Source of the DNA: Salvia splendens
Taxonomy: Eukaryota > Streptophyta > Magnoliopsida > Lamiales > Lamiaceae
Length of the DNA: 64,000 bases
Direction of reading: 5' to 3'
NCBI RefSeq assembly: GCF_004379255.2
Contig: NC_056039.1
Location: 10,811,711-10,875,710, forward strand
Shown: positions 12,508 to 23,454 of the stretch, one piece after another
Numbering within the stretch: position 1 is the stretch's first letter
Layout of the letters: each line of letters opens with the position of its first letter
Made by a program: the position numbers and the translations under genes
Notes under the pieces: model-generated
What the model was told of the DNA's origin: nothing
What the model saw: only the letters and a program-made list of their open reading frames with translations
Database searches by the model: none

Positions 12508-13462
12508 GACCATCCACAACGCGTCTCGCGCCGGGCTCGCGTCTCGTCTCGGAGAGACGAGACCCCCGCGAGACGCATTGCAGCGCCCATCTCGTCTCCA
12601 GCTCGCGACCGTCTCGTCGCGTAGCTCGTCTCGGAGAGACACGAGACGAGCTGTCTCGCCACGCGCCAGGGACACGTGGCACGTCCCCATGCGTGTGTGA
12701 CGCCCACTCGCTGGCCCGCGAGTGGGCGTCGTCACTGATGACGCAATAATTCATTTTTTTTAAAAAAAAATCGATTTTTAATAAAAAATTTTTTTTTTCA
12801 AACGGTAATATTACCGTTAAATATTTATTTTCATTTTTTAAATTTTTAATTTTTTTACTCTATAAATAATTCTATTCCATACTCATTTCAAACACAAACA
12901 CACATCTATTCCTCTCAAATCCTCTCTATCACTCCAATTTCCATCTTCAATCAACTCAAACAAATGGATCCTTTTGAGCAAATGCGCCAATTAATGGAAC
13001 AATCACTCGAAGAAGATCGACGACGAGAGGCGGAGGAAGCCGCACCACCCCCACGACGCTCCCGGAAGTACATCAATCGGAACCGGGAGGAAGCCGCCGC
13101 ACGGTTAGTACGCGACTACTTCTGCGATAACCCGATTTGGGGAGATACCTATTTCCGTCGCTGTTTCCGCATGCGGAAACCGCTATGTCTTCGTTTTTTT
13201 TAATGTTAAGTTGTGATATTGTTTTAATTTTAATAAAGTGTGTTTGTTTAAATTGAATTGGGTTTTAAAAAAAATTATAAATTAAATTGAATGAATAGTA
13301 ATTAAGAGACGGTATAGAGACGGTTAAGAGACGGAGCGTTGCAGGTTCCGTCTCTTAGTTAAGAGATGGAGGCAAAAAGGACAGTGGGGCCCTCAAATAG
13401 TGCTCAAATAGTAGTTAAGAGACGGTTTAAGAGACGGTATAGAGACAGCGTTGTGGATGGCC
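12508..13462. mobile_element. Non-autonomous PIF/Harbinger element with transposase remnant
   Basis: The terminal repeats GACCATCCACAACGC and (reverse complement) GGCCATCCACAACGC differ at one base. The TAA target duplication is intact on both sides (12505-12507, 13463-13465). Left arm 12520-12730 is GC-rich and iterates GTCTC/GAGAC. Right arm 13300-13455 repeats AAGAGACGG. The middle carries the start of a Harbinger transposase. At 955 bp it is an internal-deletion derivative that needs another element for movement. Confidence 0.9.
12964..13203 (+). pseudogene. Truncated PIF/Harbinger transposase, N-terminal fragment
   Basis: This 79-aa ORF starts at an ATG behind a 5' leader that follows a TATAAATA motif near 12862. 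The residues INRNREEAAARLVRDYFCD and the following FRRCFRMRKPL match the N-terminal region of plant Harbinger transposases (compare the relative at 24.9 kb). The DDE catalytic core is missing, so it cannot cut DNA. A promoter-like TATA and intact N-terminal frame mean a short transcript is possible. Confidence 0.8.
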
Positions 13463-13465
13463 TAA

Positions 13466-14720
13466 CCTTCAAAATTTGAGAGAAAGTGTTTGCAATAGAA
13501 GTAGTAGTAGCTTGTTTCTTTTTTTTCCCTGTTGTGTTCCCTTTTTTGAAAGCATTAATTATTGTCCCTTAAGGCTCAAGGTCAATAAATAAACATTTTA
13601 TATTTTCGATATTGATAATGATTTTTTTGGCATAGGGAGGATTATGGACACTAGACTATGAGGAAACTAGGTCTGTAAAAAAAATTAATTAGGTTACCGG
13701 TGAATGTTTCAACTACCTTACATATGATTTAAAGTCTAGTCTTATTGGAATGCTAGTATTTTGTTTAGATTTGTTTATGTTTTTGGTCTTTCTTTTGTGC
13801 GTGTGGGAAAATGGTTTATTTATAGTAGTATAAGTTCATCTTTATGAACGATTTATTTTTCAAAACTGTAAAGTCAAAGTAAGGTGCCTCCTAAAGACAA
13901 ACACTGCAATTTAGCCCATGTCTTGAATTGTTATATGTCCCTAATTTCTGAATCTTGTTACCAAATAATTTAAAAACTATCTAAAATATGACTAAGAATG
14001 TATACTATACTCTATTAATTAGAGTTAGGTATCCTGGAATATATATATATAGGTTCTGTTAGGTTGAGATTTTTTAGCTTAATTGAGAATTGAGATGCAT
14101 TTTCAGCCACTCATTCACAACATTTTCGAAATGTCAACTGCAAGTAGATTATGTCAACTCGAGGGTATTATCGTCAATAGCTTGCACATCAAATGTCAAC
14201 AACTTATAATTGACATTATATGTGTATAGTTGACATTAATTGTATATGTAGTTGATATTATATGTGTGTAGTTGACATGAATTGTATATGTAGATGAAAA
14301 AAAAATTTAAAAAATTTTTTAAAAAAAAATTAAAAAAAAGTATTTATTGAATAAAATGTACCATGAAATTACCATTCTGCCCTTTTATAATTAATTAATC
14401 TAAAAATATTTTCCATGTGACAATTTCTAGACCACTCATTTAATAAAAATGAATGGCTGATAATGCATCTCAATTCTTAATTAGGCTAAAAATTCTCAAG
14501 TGTATCATGAATTATTCTCAAAACAAATGTGAAAGAAAACAATAGAAAATTCAAGACATCATTATTATGTTGATCCACATTCAACATTATTATCAGGAAG
14601 CAATACTAGTGGAATCAGTAGCCCAAAAAATTCGATTAACTAACATCATATAACCATCAATAATAAAGTGCACAAATTCACAAATCTAATAACAAAGGCA
14701 TATAAACTACTAGTAGCTAA
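13466..14720. other. AT-rich spacer
   Basis: No gene was recognised. Around 14060-14510 there is a palindrome-like non-coding repeat: one side has GAATTGAGATGCATTTTCAG and the other side, in reverse orientation, AATGCATCTCAATTC. It is probably another MITE, with ends near 14050 and 14510. Confidence 0.45.
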
Positions 14721-15331
14721 GAGCATCAGCAACGGTGGCGCCGTAACCCGCGTCCGTCCGCGCCGCTGGCACGGACGGTTCTCGCCGCAGCTGAGCTCGC
14801 GCCGTGCCAGCGAGCAGGTGACGTGGCGGCACGCGATTGGGCAACGGCATAGCCGTTGCCTTTGAATATTTTTTTATTATTTAAAATTCGTTATTTAATT
14901 ATAAATAATGATAAAAAAAATTAAAAAAAATTATTTTCCAAATCCCAAAAATATTGCCGTTTTTTGCCCATTTTTCTGAATTTTTTGGATTTTTTTTATA
15001 TTTTTCCCCCCAAAATCATCTATAAATACACACATTCAACATCCATTTATCATCTCTCATTCATAATTCTCATACAAACTATCAACACATAATTTTTTGG
15101 ATTTTAATTATGTCGTTTTTATTTTATTTGTCATTTGTAATATTATTTAGGTTTTTTTAATGAATTTTAGTATTATGGAAATGTTTTTGTTTAATTGAAT
15201 TTTAAATTAATTGTGCTCGTCCTTGCGGAAGAGCACAGCTGTGGGTGTTGTGCTCTTGCCAGAGAGCAAGCAGAAAAAGTGGGGCCTGGCCCACAACCGT
15301 GCCGCTGGCAAGAACACGGTTGTGGATGCTC
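14721..15331. mobile_element. Non-autonomous Harbinger MITE (611 bp)
   Basis: The ends are GAGCATCAGCAACGG on the left and (reverse complement) GAGCATCCACAACCG on the right. Perfect TAA target duplications lie at 14718-14720 and 15332-15334. The subterminal arms are GC-rich and the core AT-rich; no transposase is encoded. It lies about 90 bp beyond the stop codon of the TOM7-like gene. Confidence 0.9.
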
Positions 15332-15422
15332 TAATGGTGAAGTTGGCTGATAGACATAACAACGAAGAACGGAAACAGCTAGGGAAATCCAACACCAGAA
15401 TACCCAAATCGCAAAATTGATT

Positions 15423-15665
15423 TTACACGGGGCTGAGGAGCTGAGAGAGGGATGGTTTGGGGTCCGAATCCATGCCGATGATGATGACCAACGGGATGAA
15501 GCCGTAGTGAGTGACGACTTTGGCCTTCTCATGGCCCAGGTGCTCCACTCCTTGACGAACTTCCAGGTCGCCGCCATGGACCCCTCCTCCTCGTCCGCTG
15601 CCGGCTGCCGCAGATTTCCTAACGACCTTTCCCTTCCCGGCCTTCAGAGACACCCTTGAAGCCAT
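15423..15665 (-). CDS. TOM7-like mitochondrial import receptor subunit with frame-shifted middle
   Basis: This 80-aa ORF has a TOM7 start ([15 protein letters not shown]) and a TOM7 C-terminus ([19 protein letters not shown], then [15 protein letters not shown]). The C-terminal part is the single membrane anchor and the most conserved part of the outer-membrane TOM complex subunit. Residues ~25-45 are unlike TOM7, but the +1 frame there (about 15529-15578) reads [12 protein letters not shown], the family's pre-membrane segment. So two small compensating indels have shifted the middle while keeping the frame open. The gene may be a decaying copy or a working protein with an altered cytosolic segment. 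A Harbinger MITE sits downstream and a Mutator-like element about 300 bp upstream. Confidence 0.8.
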   Translation of the reverse strand: MASRVSLKAGKGKVVRKSAAAGSGRGGGVHGGDLEVRQGVEHLGHEKAKVVTHYGFIPLVIIIGMDSDPKPSLSQLLSPV

Positions 15666-16189
15666 CAGCGATCGGTGAGATTTAGGGCTCCGGTTTTGAC
15701 CGACCACGTCGGCGTGGGTTTCACGGGATTGAAAACGTTCTGAATTGATAATAACAGCAGATATTTAGGGAGAGGAAATCATGGGAGTTTCCATAACAAC
15801 CACATTTGCATGTACCTAAAATAGCCTTTTCAATTTTTTTAATTGATTTAATTTAAAATATGATGGCATTATTTGGGGCCGTTAGATCTTCAGATTGAAT
15901 GGCCGAGATTAAAAAGAACAATAGAACAAAAGATGGAAAAAGGAAATGAATACATCCATAGGGTAGTGATCTATGGCAAACACCTCTTAACCAAATAACT
16001 AGAGAACAAATAATAGCCACAAGATCAAAAAAATCAAGGGCTGGTATTAATTTTTGAATTTAAGGAGAAATTAGTTCCCTCAATCACAAATTTAGTCCAT
16101 AATAACAAGGCGGGGGTATTATGGTCATTGCATAGAAAAAAATAGGTTCCCTAAATTCTTATCTCTCGATCTCTTCTGCAAATTCAGCG

Positions 16190-16560
16190 GCCTAGAGCAA
16201 TCCGAAAACAACGTAGACGCATTGGGCGGCGGAATCCGGGAGGATAACCGACAACAGAGCCGCGACCGCAGCGTAGCCGGAGGAGACGATCAGATGGTGC
16301 GCGAGGCGGTGGAGAGGGGGGAAACTGAGCGCAGCGGCGCATCCGAGGTAGTGCAGGGCGGAGGTGGCGACGGCAACGCGATTGGATGCGTGGCGAATGG
16401 AGACTGGCTGGGATCGTGAATCCACTGGTATTTGAGCTGGAGGAAGGCTTGGAGCTGTTGGGCTGGGGTGATCGGAGATGTAGCATTGTGCGGCGAGAAA
16501 TGCGGCGGCGAATTTGCCGGAGATGGAGACGTAGAAGGCTTGGAGCTATTGGAATAATCT
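16190..16560 (-). pseudogene. Captured gene fragment, unidentified membrane protein
   Basis: This GC-rich block stands out from the AT-rich element. On the minus strand, one frame reads QQLQAFLQLKYQWIHDP; another reads HRLAHHLIVSSGYAAVAALL and continues hydrophobic to a stop near 16190. The frames join through an apparent indel. The composition and hydrophobic segment suggest a piece of a host membrane-protein gene picked up by the element. I do not recognise the donor gene. Confidence 0.5.
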
Positions 16561-16671
16561 AAATAGCGTCGCTGAATTTGTTATTAACAAAAAATGGCGA
16601 TGGTGAATTAATATGGAGTAGTTAGTGAGTAATTATAAATATAAAACAATTCTTAAAGTGTAATTTTTATT

Positions 16672-17400
16672 AGGAGTGATGTGTTTTGTAAACAAGAGTG
16701 AAGTAAAATCGTAATGAAAGTGATGTATTTTGTAAACAAGAGTGAAGTAAAATCATGCTAAGAGTGATGTATTTTGTAAACAAGAGTGAAGTAAAATCGT
16801 AATAAGAGTGATGTGTTTTGTAAACAAGAGGGAAGTAAAATCGTAATAAGAGTGATGTGTTTTGTAAACAAGAGTGAAGTAAATTCATAATAAGAGTGAT
16901 GTGTTTTGTAAACAAGAGTGAAAGTAAAATCATAATAAGAGTGATGTGTTTTGTAAACAAGAGTGAAGTAAAATCATAATAAGAGTGATGTGTTTTGCAA
17001 ACAAGAGTGAAGTAAAATCGTAATAAGAGTGATGTGTTTTGCAAACAAGAGTGAAGTAAAATCTTAATAAGAGTGATGTGTTTTGTAAACAAGAGTGAAG
17101 TAAAATCGTAATAAGAGTGATGTGTTTTGTAAACAAGAGTGAAGTAAAATCGTAATAAGAGTGATGTGTTTTGTAAACAAGAGTGAAGTAAAATCATAAT
17201 AAGAGTGATGTGTTTTGTAAACAAGAGTGAAGTAAAATCATAATAAGAGTGATGTGTTTTGCAAATAACAGTGAAGTAAAATCATAATAAGAGTGATGCG
17301 TTTTGTAAACAAGAGTGAAGTAAAATCTTAATAAGAGTGATGTGTTTTGTAAACAAGAATGAAGTAAAATCACGCTAAGAGTGATATGTTTTGTAAACAC
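16672..17400. repeat. 44-bp minisatellite in element A (about 16 units)
   Basis: The unit contains GAGTGATGTGTTTTGTAAAC followed by AAGAGTGAAGTAAAATC and a variable A/T/G linker. Both halves of the unit begin with GAGTGA, so it may itself be a doubled ~22-bp motif. Variants occur at fixed places, for example GTAAAC versus GCAAAC and CGTAAT versus CATAAT. All three minus-strand frames stay open through long stretches because the period is 44 (2 modulo 3). The resulting ORFs are by-products of the repeat. Confidence 0.95.
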
Positions 17401-17775
17401 ATCACTATAAGCATATACCCCCTACATTTCTCTCTTCTATTGTTAATTCCACATCCATTTCAGCTACCTTTTTCATTGACTCCCCCATCTTTGCAAAATC
17501 ACCCCAAATTTTTTAATCACCGCACAAACTACTATGTTTCTTTCTGTTTAATTCAAACAGTAATGCAAAACAAAAACTCACTAGATCAGGATTACCAAAA
17601 GCACACATAATACCGTAAAACCCCCAATTATCAAAACACACATAAATAAAACTAAGAAAGATGAGTTAATCTCCTGAAAGCATTTAAACAGAAGCTTCAA
17701 TTTCTAAATTTTTAACAGAGCTGCAGCAACATCAAGTAATTCAATTAAACGAGCAGAATCAAGTGTTTTCTAAGC

Positions 17776-17941
17776 TGAGCGGCGCGGCGGCGAAGGCGGT
17801 TTCGGAGACTACGGTGGCGGAGGTGGCGGTGGCGCAGGTGGCGGTGGAAGAAGATCCGGTGAAATTGGAGGAATTTCTCAAAAAATCGGAGCTCGGAATG
17901 AAATTGGAATTGATATCCAGATACGTCAATTCCAGTTTATG
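17776..17941 (+). pseudogene. Captured gene fragment, unidentified C-terminus
   Basis: The plus-strand frame has an alanine/valine-rich stretch that leads into KLEEFLKKSELGMKLELIS and ends at a natural-looking stop after RYVNSSL. This GC-rich, codon-like block lies between the minisatellite and the right end of element A. It looks like the end of a host coding sequence. Donor not recognised. Confidence 0.45.
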
Positions 17942-18083
17942 AATTTCAAAGTAATTTCCTAAAATACCCTCAGCATATTTTCTATAATTAAAATAAATAA
18001 TATTTATTCCATTAAGATGTGTGGCTGAGATTTGTTCTCTAGTTATACACTTGATTAGTTATATCTTGATCACTACCCTACAT

Positions 18084-18088
<5 letters not shown>

Positions 18089-18140
<52 letters not shown>
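18089..18140. repeat. (TA)n microsatellite between elements A and B
   Basis: About 25 TA units fill the space between the target duplication of element A and the left end of element B. Element B apparently inserted into TA-rich DNA, because TATATATATA also flanks its right end. Confidence 0.95.
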
Positions 18141-18144
<4 letters not shown>

Positions 18145-18378
18145 CATGATCTATGGCAAACACCTCTTAACCATATAACTAGAGAACAAATTATAGCCAC
18201 AAGATCAAAAAAATCAAGGGTTAGTATTAATTTTCGAATTTAAGGAGAAATTAGTTCTCTCAATCACAAATTTACTCCACAATAACAAGACGGGGGTATA
18301 ATGGTCATTGCATAGCCAAAATTAGGTTACGTCAGCTTGTGAGAGTCAAGGTCGCCGACTGTTTCAACCATAAAAAAA

Positions 18379-18687
18379 ATGGGGTATGACTATGAAAACG
18401 TGGACATTCCATGAGTGAGGTCGAAGCCGCCGCAGAGGGCGGCGGCGGTGAACATCCAGGATCTGTTCCCGCTCAAGCTGAGGAAGACGACTAGGGTTTT
18501 GGTGGTGAAACCGACAGTGGGGAAAGCTGATGAGGTGCCGGTGCTGGAGAATATAGTGACGGATAATCGGAAGCTAATTAAGCTCGACGTGTTTGTGAAC
18601 GATGAAGATGATAAGCAGGAGGAGGTGGATAGGGCGGAGTATGCTGGGGGTTTCATGCAGGATACAAACGGCGGATACAAGCTCTAG
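18379..18687 (+). pseudogene. Captured polyphenol oxidase fragment (DWL end plus KFDV domain)
   Basis: The reading frame MGYDYENVDIP, stop, VRSKP matches the end of the PPO1_DWL domain, with the conserved Trp codon turned into TGA at 18412-18414. It continues through VNIQDLFPLKLRKTTRVLV and KLIKLDVFVNDEDD to RAEYAGGF, the PPO1_KFDV C-terminal domain of plant polyphenol oxidases. The tyrosinase copper centre is absent. Because it lies between Mutator-like ends, it was most likely acquired by the element rather than being a local gene. Confidence 0.85.
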
Positions 18688-19019
18688 GAGGTAGTTTATA
18701 CTTGTGATTGTGTGAGGGATTGGGTTTCGTGGAGGTTATAGAAAAATAACAATCAAATTGTAAACGCAGAGAATCAATTTTGCATTTACGCATTACTATT
18801 TCATAATTCATTCGATTACAACCATATTGGTATTCATTATTCGGTATACATAAATGCTAAATCCCCAATTAAATTTGTTGATTGCCAGGTTTCTGTTAAA
18901 TCATTTATTACTACGCCACTAGTTTGATTCCTAACCTTCTCCGCTCGCAATTCTCTCGTCAGATCCGCCCAGATTTATAAACGAGATCAATCCAACCCCA
19001 CACATACACTAAATTCATT

Positions 19020-19900
19020 TAAAATCATGCTAATAGTGATTTGTTTTGTTAACAAGAGTGAAGTAAAATCATGCTAATAGTGATGTGTTTTGTAAACAAG
19101 AGTGAAGTAAAATCATGCTAAGAGTGATGTGTTTTGTTAACAAGAGTGAAGTAAAATCAGAATAAGAGTGATGTGTTTTGTTAACAAGAGTGAAGTAAAA
19201 TCAGAATAAGAGTGATGTGTTTTGTAAACAAGAGTGTAGTAAAATCTGAATAAGAGTGATGTGTTTTGTTAACAAGAGTGAAGTAAAATCAGAATAAGAG
19301 TGATGTGTTTTGTTAACAAGAGTGAAGTAAAATCAGAATAAGAGTGATGTGTTTTGTTAACAAGAGTGAAGTAAAATCAGAATAAGAGTGATGTGTTTTG
19401 TAAACAAGAGTGAAGTAAAATCAGAATAAGAGTGATGTGTTTTGTAAACAAGAGTGAAGTAAAATCGGAGTAAGAGTGATGTGTTTTGTAAACAAGAGTG
19501 AAGTAAAATCTGAATAAGAGTGATGTGTTTTGTAAACAAGAGTGAAGTAAAATCGGAGTAAGAGTGATGTGTTTTGTAAACAACAGTGAAGTAAAATCAT
19601 GCTAAGAGTGATGTGTTTTGTAAACAACAGTGAAATAAGATCATGCTAAGAGTGATGTGTTTTGTAAACAAGAGTGAAGTAAAATCAGAATAAGAGTGAT
19701 GTGTTTTGTAAACAAGAGTGAAGTAAAATTAGAATAAAAGTGATGTGCTTTGTAAACAAGAGTGAAGTAAAATCACAATAAGAGTGATGTGTTTTATAAA
19801 CAAGAGTGAAGTAAAATCACAATAAGAGTGATGTGTTTTGTAAACAAGAGTGAAGTAAAATCAGAATAAGAGTGATGTGTTTTGTAAACAAGAGTGAAGT
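19020..19900. repeat. 44-bp minisatellite in element B (about 20 units)
   Basis: This is the same unit as in element A (GAGTGATGTGTTTTGTAAAC, then AAGAGTGAAGTAAAATC), with its own dominant variants: linker AGAATAA, and GTTAAC in place of GTAAAC in the first third. Neighbouring units share variants, showing local amplification after A and B separated. Confidence 0.95.
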
Positions 19901-20423
19901 AGTTATCAGTGTATCTTTTTTAGTCTTGCTACTGCAAGTAGTTACATTACATATATGCATGAGATTGTGTATATGTTGCAGCTCCTTTGCTGCTGTAATA
20001 TTAATTGATTTTTCATTCTGAATTCTCTGATGAGTTATGAATAGTTTTATTAGGTGAATACTAACTAGCTACTATACCACAACAGTTGGAATTTGATTGA
20101 GCAAATAATTCTTCAATCACTCCTAATACTGTACTCCATAATGTACTAGCTACAGTAGCAGACACAATTAACCGAAATAGTAATAATTACTTAACACTAA
20201 TTGTGGGTATTATACGATTACTAAACTACTGTTATACACCATCACAAAAGCAACCTATTGTGACCGCACTAAATTGGCGTTTGATAGGAATTAAATGCGC
20301 AAATAATCCATTGTTGTATTATAATCTCTCTATCATAATGTCGACAGTCCACAACTCCACCTTTCTTTTACAATCTTCCAACAAACACTTGAACAACTCT
20401 CATCTCTCATTCAATATCAATGA

Positions 20424-20575
20424 ATGAGTGCGGCGTTGATATGGTGGAGGCGGATGATGAGCTCGGCGGCGGAGCCTACATCGTCGCCACCTTCATCGGT
20501 GAAGAACAGCGAGTCGCCGGAGGAGAAGGCCGAGAAAGGTGGCGCTGTGGTTTCGAGCTATTGGGGAATTTCGAG
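20424..20575 (+). pseudogene. Probable captured alternative oxidase (AOX) N-terminal fragment
   Basis: An ORF starting MSAALIWWRRMMSSAAEP ends with VVSSYWGISRPKITRE, which resembles the segment just before the di-iron domain of plant mitochondrial alternative oxidases. After that point it runs into unrelated codons and a stop, so the catalytic domain is missing. The identification rests on about 15 conserved residues remembered from the family. It lies inside the right arm of element B. Confidence 0.55.
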
Positions 20576-20795
20576 ACCTAAGATTACGAGGGAGATTTGG
20601 AAGGAGATTTGAAAATCTGGAAGGAAATCTGGAAGGAAATGAAACCTGATTTTGAATTTCATAATGTATTTTCCAAAAATACCCTTGGCCTATTTTAGAT
20701 TATTAAAATAAATAATATTTGTTCCATTAAGATGTGTGGCTGAGATTTGTTCTCTAGTTATACACTTAAGATTAGTTATATCTTGATCACTCCCC

Positions 20796-23164
20796 TATAT
20801 ATATATATATATAATTAGATGAAATATATACATGTATACTAGATGGGGTGATTTGTAAAACATGATTACATGAGTATGATAATGCGGTCAACTCTAAATT
20901 AAGTTCAATAAAAAAAATCAAATTAATCTGTAACTAAAAATGCTACTTGTAGTTTGGCGATACCCCACATCTTGATTTGGGTTGAGATACAACTAACTCT
21001 GTTGAGTTAGCTAAGGCGTGAGAATTAACTTACTAAGATCGAAAGAACAAAATGAAAACCAATTAGTAAACTGAACTAGGCTTGACATACATGATATAGT
21101 AAATGACATTCTCTCTAGGCTACGACTTTACTTCTCCTTATTAACTAAGACTTAAAAGTACTCCGCTATATAACCTTTAATAATCTCTCATTAATTGTGA
21201 CTGGTTGAAGTTACAAATCTAATCTGAATTTGAAAATCTTTGTAGGCGTAATTTCATTTCATTTCAAGTTGAATCCAAAATCTGGCCCTCTCTAATAAAG
21301 GTAAGTCCAAGTATTTGGAATCTGATTAGCGGTTATTAAACAATAGATTTAGTGGGAAACACGTAGTTTTTCCCTAAAATGAGCAGACATGGAAGCAAAG
21401 GTCCTCGTTTTTTTATATCATAGGCCCCTGCTTTAGTTTAGAATGTCCATAATTTTAAACCAAATATTTATGGAATCTGCCTTTTAAGACTATCTCCTTG
21501 TCTGTTTTGTGGAATCACAATATAGATGGGATTTTTAAGCAAGGGAATTTGTTGAAATCATCTCCATGCCATTGTTGGTGCTGCTCTGAAATTATTCCTT
21601 TTTGGACGTTTGTATTAATTATTTAATTGCACGTGATAATATTCAACAATTTTCAGGTTTGTTGCTACTTCCGTGTCACATGTGTCACTTTTTAATACTA
21701 GAACACTATTATTTCGAGATGAGAAAATAGAACATCTCTGGAATAAAGGATACTTGTTGATTATTTGGCTTCGAATTGCTCTTTCGGAATTCTAGTATTT
21801 ATACGTGTTCTAGTGATTATCTTTGATAAGATTATTAGAATATAGAGGAGAATTTATGCTGTTGCTTTTGCAGCATGAATGTATGGTGAGAAATAATAAT
21901 ATGGAGTTATTAATCAGGATCGGGAATAAAAGTATGTGGTACAGAAATTTTAATTGATTAACTTGGTGATTCTTGTATTTTTTAAATTTATTTGAGACTT
22001 TTGCCCCTTTGCAATCAACATGTATAGTAATTGAGATGGAGTATTAATTTGAGTATGAACCTCCTGTCCTTTCTAGTATAAATGATTAAGTAAAATATTC
22101 AAAAATTGAATATATGAATCGAATCAAATTGAAATTTTAAATTCATTTAGCTCTTTGAATTATCTGGTTCAATTTATATTTTTAGAAACTTTTGGTTTTT
22201 TATTTAGTTAGAGATCTACGTAAAATAAAAAAAAATGAAAAACTGAATTTAATTACAATATTATATATAATATATTTATTAAAATACCCTAGTTATGTTG
22301 GTTTATTGGATATGCTTATTGGTTGATATGATATTTTTATATAAATATTGGAAAAATAATTTCTGGGATTTTTTATTTTTCTCAAAATTTTGTACGATTT
22401 TCATTTTTTTTATTCAACTAGTTTTTGTAGTTCAAAATTCGGATTTTAAGGTTTGATGTTTCGTATGATTCAATTAGACTTGATATTAATTTTCACAAAA
22501 TTTTGATTTTCCGTTCAATTCAGTTTTTAAAAAAATGAATGGAAAATCAAATGATCACCCCTATATAATTCATGGCTAAAAAGTCGATTTTGGATATGCA
22601 ATTACACATGTGGTAGTATGTATTTTTCATATAAATGTGATTTTTAGGAAAATTTGTAACCATATGATTGATAGTAGTATAAAATTGTGTTTAATGAGTA
22701 ATCTAGAAAGTCAGAGGAAGTACCATGACCAAGAGATTTTAGATCATAGGGAAACTCTCTTGGGAAAATGGTGATCCGGTATAAAAGAATAATTAAAAGC
22801 TCTAACTTATAAATCTAACAAAAAGTGAATTTTCAGCAGAACATATTCATATTAAGACTAATTTTTTAATAAATATGGACGTCTAATTTCATAGTTATAC
22901 AAAATGCACGTTTTATAAATTGTCAATTATGGATTAAACATATAATATAGGTAAATATATTTGTTATTTATGATATATACCGTTTTTACTGTATATATTC
23001 GGTACGTACCCTAGTTTCCAGTTTATACCAAAATTTCGGTACGTATGGCACGTTATACCGTATTACATGAAATTTCATATAATTGCATTACTAAAATATT
23101 TCGGTGTATCAAAATTGCAATATATTTTATATTTTTTCGCTATGATAAATCTGGTATTTTAGTA
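20796..23164. other. AT-rich intergenic region
   Basis: No gene was recognised in this 2.4-kb stretch. It has scattered low-complexity runs, a short TA microsatellite at its left edge, and sequence near 22960-23060 with TACCGTATTAC/GGTACGTA motifs that looks repeat-derived. Confidence 0.55.
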
Positions 23165-23393
23165 CTCCCTCCGTCCCGTAGAAATAGACCATTTGAAATC
23201 GGCACAGTTTAATACATAATTGGTAAAGTAAAAGAGAAGGGAGAAATGTAGTTGAAATTGTGTAGTGGATATTGGGACCCATAAATGATAAAGTAAAAAA
23301 GTAGGAGAAAAAAGTTGTCATAAATGGATATAGACTATTTATATGGGACGGACGAAAAAGGAAATATGGTCTATTTCTATGGGACAGAGTGAG
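23165..23393. mobile_element. Stowaway MITE
   Basis: Terminal CTCCCTCCGTCCCGTAGAAA and, at the other end, TTTCTATGGGACAGAGTGAG form the inverted repeat. TA flanks both ends. It is about 230 bp and non-coding. Confidence 0.9.
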
Positions 23394-23454
23394 TAGTATA
23401 TTTTTTCCAATGCATTTGCTAACTGGAGACCTAATGGATTGATCCTTCCATTGA

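Larger units (their letters stand above)
15961..18078. mobile_element. Mutator-like non-autonomous element A (Pack-MULE type)
   Basis: The termini are GGGTAGTGATCTATGG and (reverse complement) GGGTAGTGATCAAG. The same 10-bp sequence TACATCCATA lies directly outside both ends (15951-15960, 18079-18088), matching the 9-11 bp duplication of Mutator-like elements. Inside are a gene-like block (about 16190-16560, minus strand), a 44-bp minisatellite (16672-17400) and a second gene-like block (17776-17941). There is no transposase. It shares both subterminal sequences with element B at 18141-20795, so the two belong to one family. Confidence 0.85.
18141..20795. mobile_element. Mutator-like non-autonomous element B (Pack-MULE type)
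   Basis: The left end GGGTCATGATCTATGG and the right end (reverse complement GGGGAGTGATCAAG) match element A, as do about 190 bp of left and 90 bp of right subterminal sequence. TATATATATA outside each end is compatible with a 9-10 bp target duplication. Cargo in order: polyphenol oxidase fragment (18379-18687), 44-bp minisatellite (19020-19900), probable alternative oxidase fragment (20424-20575). No transposase is present. Confidence 0.8.

Noticed and set aside
12351..12754. Overlapping ORFs on both strands (up to 132 aa) in the GC-rich arm
   Set aside because: They arise from GTCTC/GAGAC iterations in the arm of a non-autonomous Harbinger element; no conserved domain.
16670..17400. Long minus-strand ORFs of the MFTKHITL... 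type (up to 184 aa), and similar ones at 19357-19627
   Set aside because: They are translations of the 44-bp minisatellite; all three frames are open only because the unit lacks stop codons. No protein evidence.
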